Part shown: positions 62,470 to 64,000 of the stretch, piece by piece
How the letters are laid out: every line of letters starts with the position of its first letter
Numbering within the stretch: position 1 is the stretch's first letter
NCBI RefSeq assembly: GCF_900240265.1
Contig: NZ_LT964739.1
Location: forward strand, 1,988,834 to 2,052,833
Source of the DNA: Galactobacillus timonensis
GTDB lineage: Bacteria; Bacillota_I; Bacilli_A; Erysipelotrichales; Erysipelotrichaceae
Direction of reading: 5' to 3'
DNA length: 64,000 nt
Position numbers and translations under genes: made by a program
The notes under the pieces: model-generated
Database searches by the model: none
Told to the model about the DNA's origin: nothing
What the model saw: only the letters and a program-made list of their open reading frames with translations

Positions 62470-62614
62470 AGTCGAAAAATACCCCCTACAATTTCCTTCG
62501 GATTGTCTAAAAATTCCTGTGCTCAGCCTGTCAAGTACTTTTTTGAAAAAAGTGCATATTTATGCATTTTCAAACGTTTTTATGTAAGTGATGAAAACGT
62601 CTTGGCATAGCACT

Positions 62615-62657
62615 TTGCAAAATAAAAAACACTCGCCTTTTTTTGAAACGAGTGTTT
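62615..62657 (-). terminator. Inward-facing terminator at IS4 right end
   Basis: On the minus strand AAACACTCG (62657-62649) pairs with CGAGTGTTT (62635-62627), followed by a T-rich run. It lies ahead of the transposase gene and would block outside transcription from entering it. The remaining leader (62470-62614) is AT-rich with no gene. Confidence 0.75.
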
Positions 62658-62681
62658 CTTGTCAGAAGTCAGTGTTTCCTG

Positions 62682-62698
62682 TTAACTTACTGACATTG
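62682..62698 (-). repeat. IS4 element right inverted repeat
   Basis: TTAACTTACTGACATTG on the plus strand. It is the end nearest the transposase start. Confidence 0.85.
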
Positions 62699-62708
62699 GG
62701 CACAACGC
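62699..62708 (+). repeat. Target-site duplication of the IS4 element, right copy
   Basis: GGCACAACGC, directly after the right inverted repeat. It is followed by CTTCC and seven T, the second half of the split terminator. The remaining bases to 62784 are plain flanking DNA with no gene. Confidence 0.9.
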
Positions 62709-62784
62709 CTTCCTTTTTTTCGCGATTCTTGCATGCATTTTACATAAACAGCTGCCGGAAGGACTGGTTTAGGGTTTTTAAACA

Positions 62785-62810
62785 AAAATCCCTTTTTGCA
62801 CAGTGTTGGT
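62785..62810 (+). repeat. IS1595 element left inverted repeat
   Basis: 26 bases that begin AAAATCCCTTTTTG and end GTGTTGGT, the exact complement of 63975-64000. It contains the -35 box of the transposase promoter. Confidence 0.92.
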
Positions 62811-62824
62811 GAAGAACCTATAAT
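62796..62824 (+). promoter_or_regulatory. Promoter of the IS1595 transposase
   Basis: TTGCAC (62796-62801), exactly 17 bases, TATAAT (62819-62824). The -35 lies within the terminal repeat, so binding of transposase to the end could repress transcription. Confidence 0.8.
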
Positions 62825-62829
62825 TTGGA

Positions 62830-62934
62830 TAGCCCGACGGGGCTAGAAAGCTAAAACGCTTTGGTAAGTGGTTCTGAGTTAGCTGTGGTAGGCCTCCTCA
62901 TGACTGCTTACTTAAGCATTGAGGTCTACCACCG
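62830..62934 (+). promoter_or_regulatory. Structured leader masking the transposase ribosome site
   Basis: Three hairpins: TAGCCC/GGGCTA (62830-62845), AAAGC/GCTTT, and a 12-bp stem GTGGTAGGCCTC (62885-62896) with GAGGTCTACCAC (62921-62932, one G-U). The last arm contains GAGG, the only ribosome-site candidate, ten bases before the ATG at 62935, paired with CCTC. This would hold translation low. Confidence 0.7.
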
Positions 62935-63954
62935 ATGTATAATCAATCGCTTACCTCCTCCAGGCGACGTACGCCCTGGGATTATAAGGAGAGTCTTTCG
63001 CCGTACGAGCAGTTCATTAAGGATCAGTATGTGGAAGTCTTTGATCGCAGGCATCAGAGCCTGATAGAATCCGGAGAAGCAGAGTTTCTGAATGCATTTC
63101 AGGTCTTTCAATGCAGGCATTGCGGATCAGAAAACTTCATCAAGTACGGTCATACTTCAAATGGCGTAAACAGGTATCTTTGCAAAGATTGTGGAAGGAC
63201 ATTCACCATCACAACCGGGACCATTTTTGAAGATCATAAAATACCGTACACAGAATGGGTTGAGCAGCTTCTGAGAATTATCGGTTATGAAAGTATGAGT
63301 CTTGCCTCAAAGAATGGCCGTAATTCCTTCACAACAACGAAGTACTGGGACGCGAAGCTGTTCAGAATCCTGGATAACTATCAGGAGAACATTGTGCTGT
63401 TCGGAAATGTTCAGATCGATGAAACATACTGGGATCTGGGAAAAAAGCACAGGCAGCTGATTGACGGCAAACAATACAGAGGCATATCCAGAAACAAGAT
63501 GTGTATCGCAATTGGAACTGATGGCACGCAGACAATTACAATCTACGAAAACCATCAAGGAAAGCCTACGAAAGAGAGTACCTGGAATGCCTTCAACCAG
63601 CATATTCAGGAAGGTTCAGTACTGATCCATGACAGTGAGCGTTCACATTCAATTCTGGTATCGGATCTGAACCTTAAAGAACAGAAATATAATTCACGAG
63701 ATCTGATCAGACTGGACGATAAGGACAATCCTCTCAGAGAAGTGAACCATGCATGTGCTCTGCTGAAAGCTTTCCTAAGATCACATTCCGGTTTTGAACG
63801 TGATGAACTGCAGGGATATCTTGATCTGTTTGCATTTCTGATGAATCCGCCTGCAGAACCGCTGGAAAAGGTCAAAGTGCTGCTGGTGAGCTCACTATAT
63901 ATCCCAGAAACGCTCAGATATCGAGATTACTATTCCGTAGAACCGCATGACTAA
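62935..63954 (+). CDS. IS1595-family (ISXO2-like) transposase
   Basis: A protein of 339 residues. N-terminal zinc ribbon with Cys60, Cys63, Cys83 and Cys86 (FQCRHCGSE, YLCKDCGRTF), then a DDE-like ISXO2 domain: VQIDETYWDLGK (Asp162), LIHDSERSH (Asp233), and NPLREVNHACALLKAFLRSH with the third-site residues. It ends in ELQGYLDLFAFLMNPP, the family ending. It is complete within the window. The start ATG lies two bases after the leader hairpin. Confidence 0.93.
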   Translation: MYNQSLTSSRRRTPWDYKESLSPYEQFIKDQYVEVFDRRHQSLIESGEAEFLNAFQVFQCRHCGSENFIKYGHTSNGVNRYLCKDCGRTFTITTGTIFEDHKIPYTEWVEQLLRIIGYESMSLASKNGRNSFTTTKYWDAKLFRILDNYQENIVLFGNVQIDETYWDLGKKHRQLIDGKQYRGISRNKMCIAIGTDGTQTITIYENHQGKPTKESTWNAFNQHIQEGSVLIHDSERSHSILVSDLNLKEQKYNSRDLIRLDDKDNPLREVNHACALLKAFLRSHSGFERDELQGYLDLFAFLMNPPAEPLEKVKVLLVSSLYIPETLRYRDYYSVEPHD

Positions 63955-63974
63955 GCGGTTCTAGACTCAGGTTT

Positions 63975-64000
63975 ACCAACACTGTGCAAAAAGGGATTTT
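63975..64000 (-). repeat. IS1595 element right inverted repeat
   Basis: ACCAACACTGTGC followed by AAAAAGGGATTTT; perfect complement of the left repeat up to the last base of the window. Confidence 0.92.

Larger units (their letters stand above)
60944..62698 (-). mobile_element. IS4-family insertion sequence, complete, 1755 bp
   Basis: Bounded by 17-bp imperfect inverted repeats CAATGGCGTTAAGTTAA (left) and, in reverse complement, CAATGTCAGTAAGTTAA (right), with 13 of 17 matching. A 10-bp direct repeat GGCACAACGC flanks both ends. It carries one intact transposase gene and a hairpin terminator near each end facing inward transcription. The element has split the terminator hairpin of the preceding gene. 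Confidence 0.9.
62785..64000 (+). mobile_element. IS1595-family insertion sequence (right end at window edge)
   Basis: Bounded by perfect 26-bp inverted repeats at 62785-62810 and 63975-64000; the right end coincides with the window edge, so a few more bases and the target duplication may lie outside. It contains one intact zinc-ribbon transposase gene, a promoter overlapping the left repeat, and a structured leader. It is about 85 bases from the IS4 element. Confidence 0.9.

Noticed and set aside
62530..62600. Second small gene or RNA in the IS4 leader
   Set aside because: Only AT-rich inverted repeats are visible; no start, ribosome site or conserved motif.
62861..63064. 67-codon frame overlapping the IS1595 leader
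   Set aside because: Overlaps the leader hairpin and the transposase start in another frame; no support.

Overview
The window looks like chromosomal DNA of a Bacillota bacterium, most likely of the Erysipelotrichia/Erysipelotrichaceae type. It has Gram-positive Shine-Dalgarno sites, a T-box in front of tyrS, a CcpA-type LacI regulator, a comG competence operon, an LTA-synthase-like sulfatase and many lipoproteins. G+C is moderate (near half, judged by eye) and TGA is a stop codon. Gene order repeatedly matches Bacillus neighbourhoods: dnaG-rpoD-trmK, ispH-cshB-nfo-ispG, murC-(ytxG/ytxH-like)-ccpA, murJ-rsuA and rpmG-metallohydrolase-comG. No rRNA, tRNA or CRISPR array was seen.

Bases 1-31,935 are mostly housekeeping. 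They run from dnaG (5' end cut by the window) and rpoD (unusually long) through trmK, rpsT, fmt, lepA, hemW and rpsO, then an ABC exporter with a very large coiled-coil permease, a zinc-ribbon protein, a FemX-like peptidoglycan branching enzyme, pnp and trmB. A lipoprotein, a disordered protein with repeated ISPxxG-type motifs and murC follow. After a degraded AraC gene come a DUF948-like/helical pair, ccpA, T-box-controlled tyrS, murJ, an RsuA-type pseudouridine synthase, and the ispH/cshB/nfo/ispG group, which shows the MEP isoprenoid route.

Bases 31,994-38,106 hold a DUF6056-like membrane protein with an ILEI-like tail, rpmG, a glyoxalase-II-like metallohydrolase and a complete, tightly overlapped comGA-GG operon on the minus strand for a DNA-uptake pseudopilus.

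Bases 38,212-60,924 are the accessory cell-surface region. It contains rmlA, an SDR epimerase, two Wzx-type flippases, three GT2 glycosyltransferases and a thioredoxin-like lipoprotein. Next is a coupled cassette of COG2509 FAD dehydrogenase, Cys-peptidase-like protein and GH43-like lipoprotein, followed by pta, an Ig-like lipoprotein, a phosphodiester-glycosidase pair and trxA. A tiny remnant that looks like an internally deleted lactate dehydrogenase and a Gfo/Idh/MocA oxidoreductase precede a final set of LtaS-like sulfatase, DPM1-like glycosyltransferase and GT-C-like membrane protein. The second flippase appears to start at ACG.

Bases 60,944-64,000 hold two insertion sequences side by side. 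A complete IS4-family element, with inverted repeats and a 10-bp target duplication, has split the hairpin of a Rho-independent terminator. It is followed by an IS1595-family element whose 5' leader folds into hairpins, one of which masks the ribosome-binding site of its transposase. I found no clearly new defence or metabolic system. The most notable items are the ACG start, the split terminator, the masked IS leader, the deleted dehydrogenase and several uncharacterised surface cassettes.
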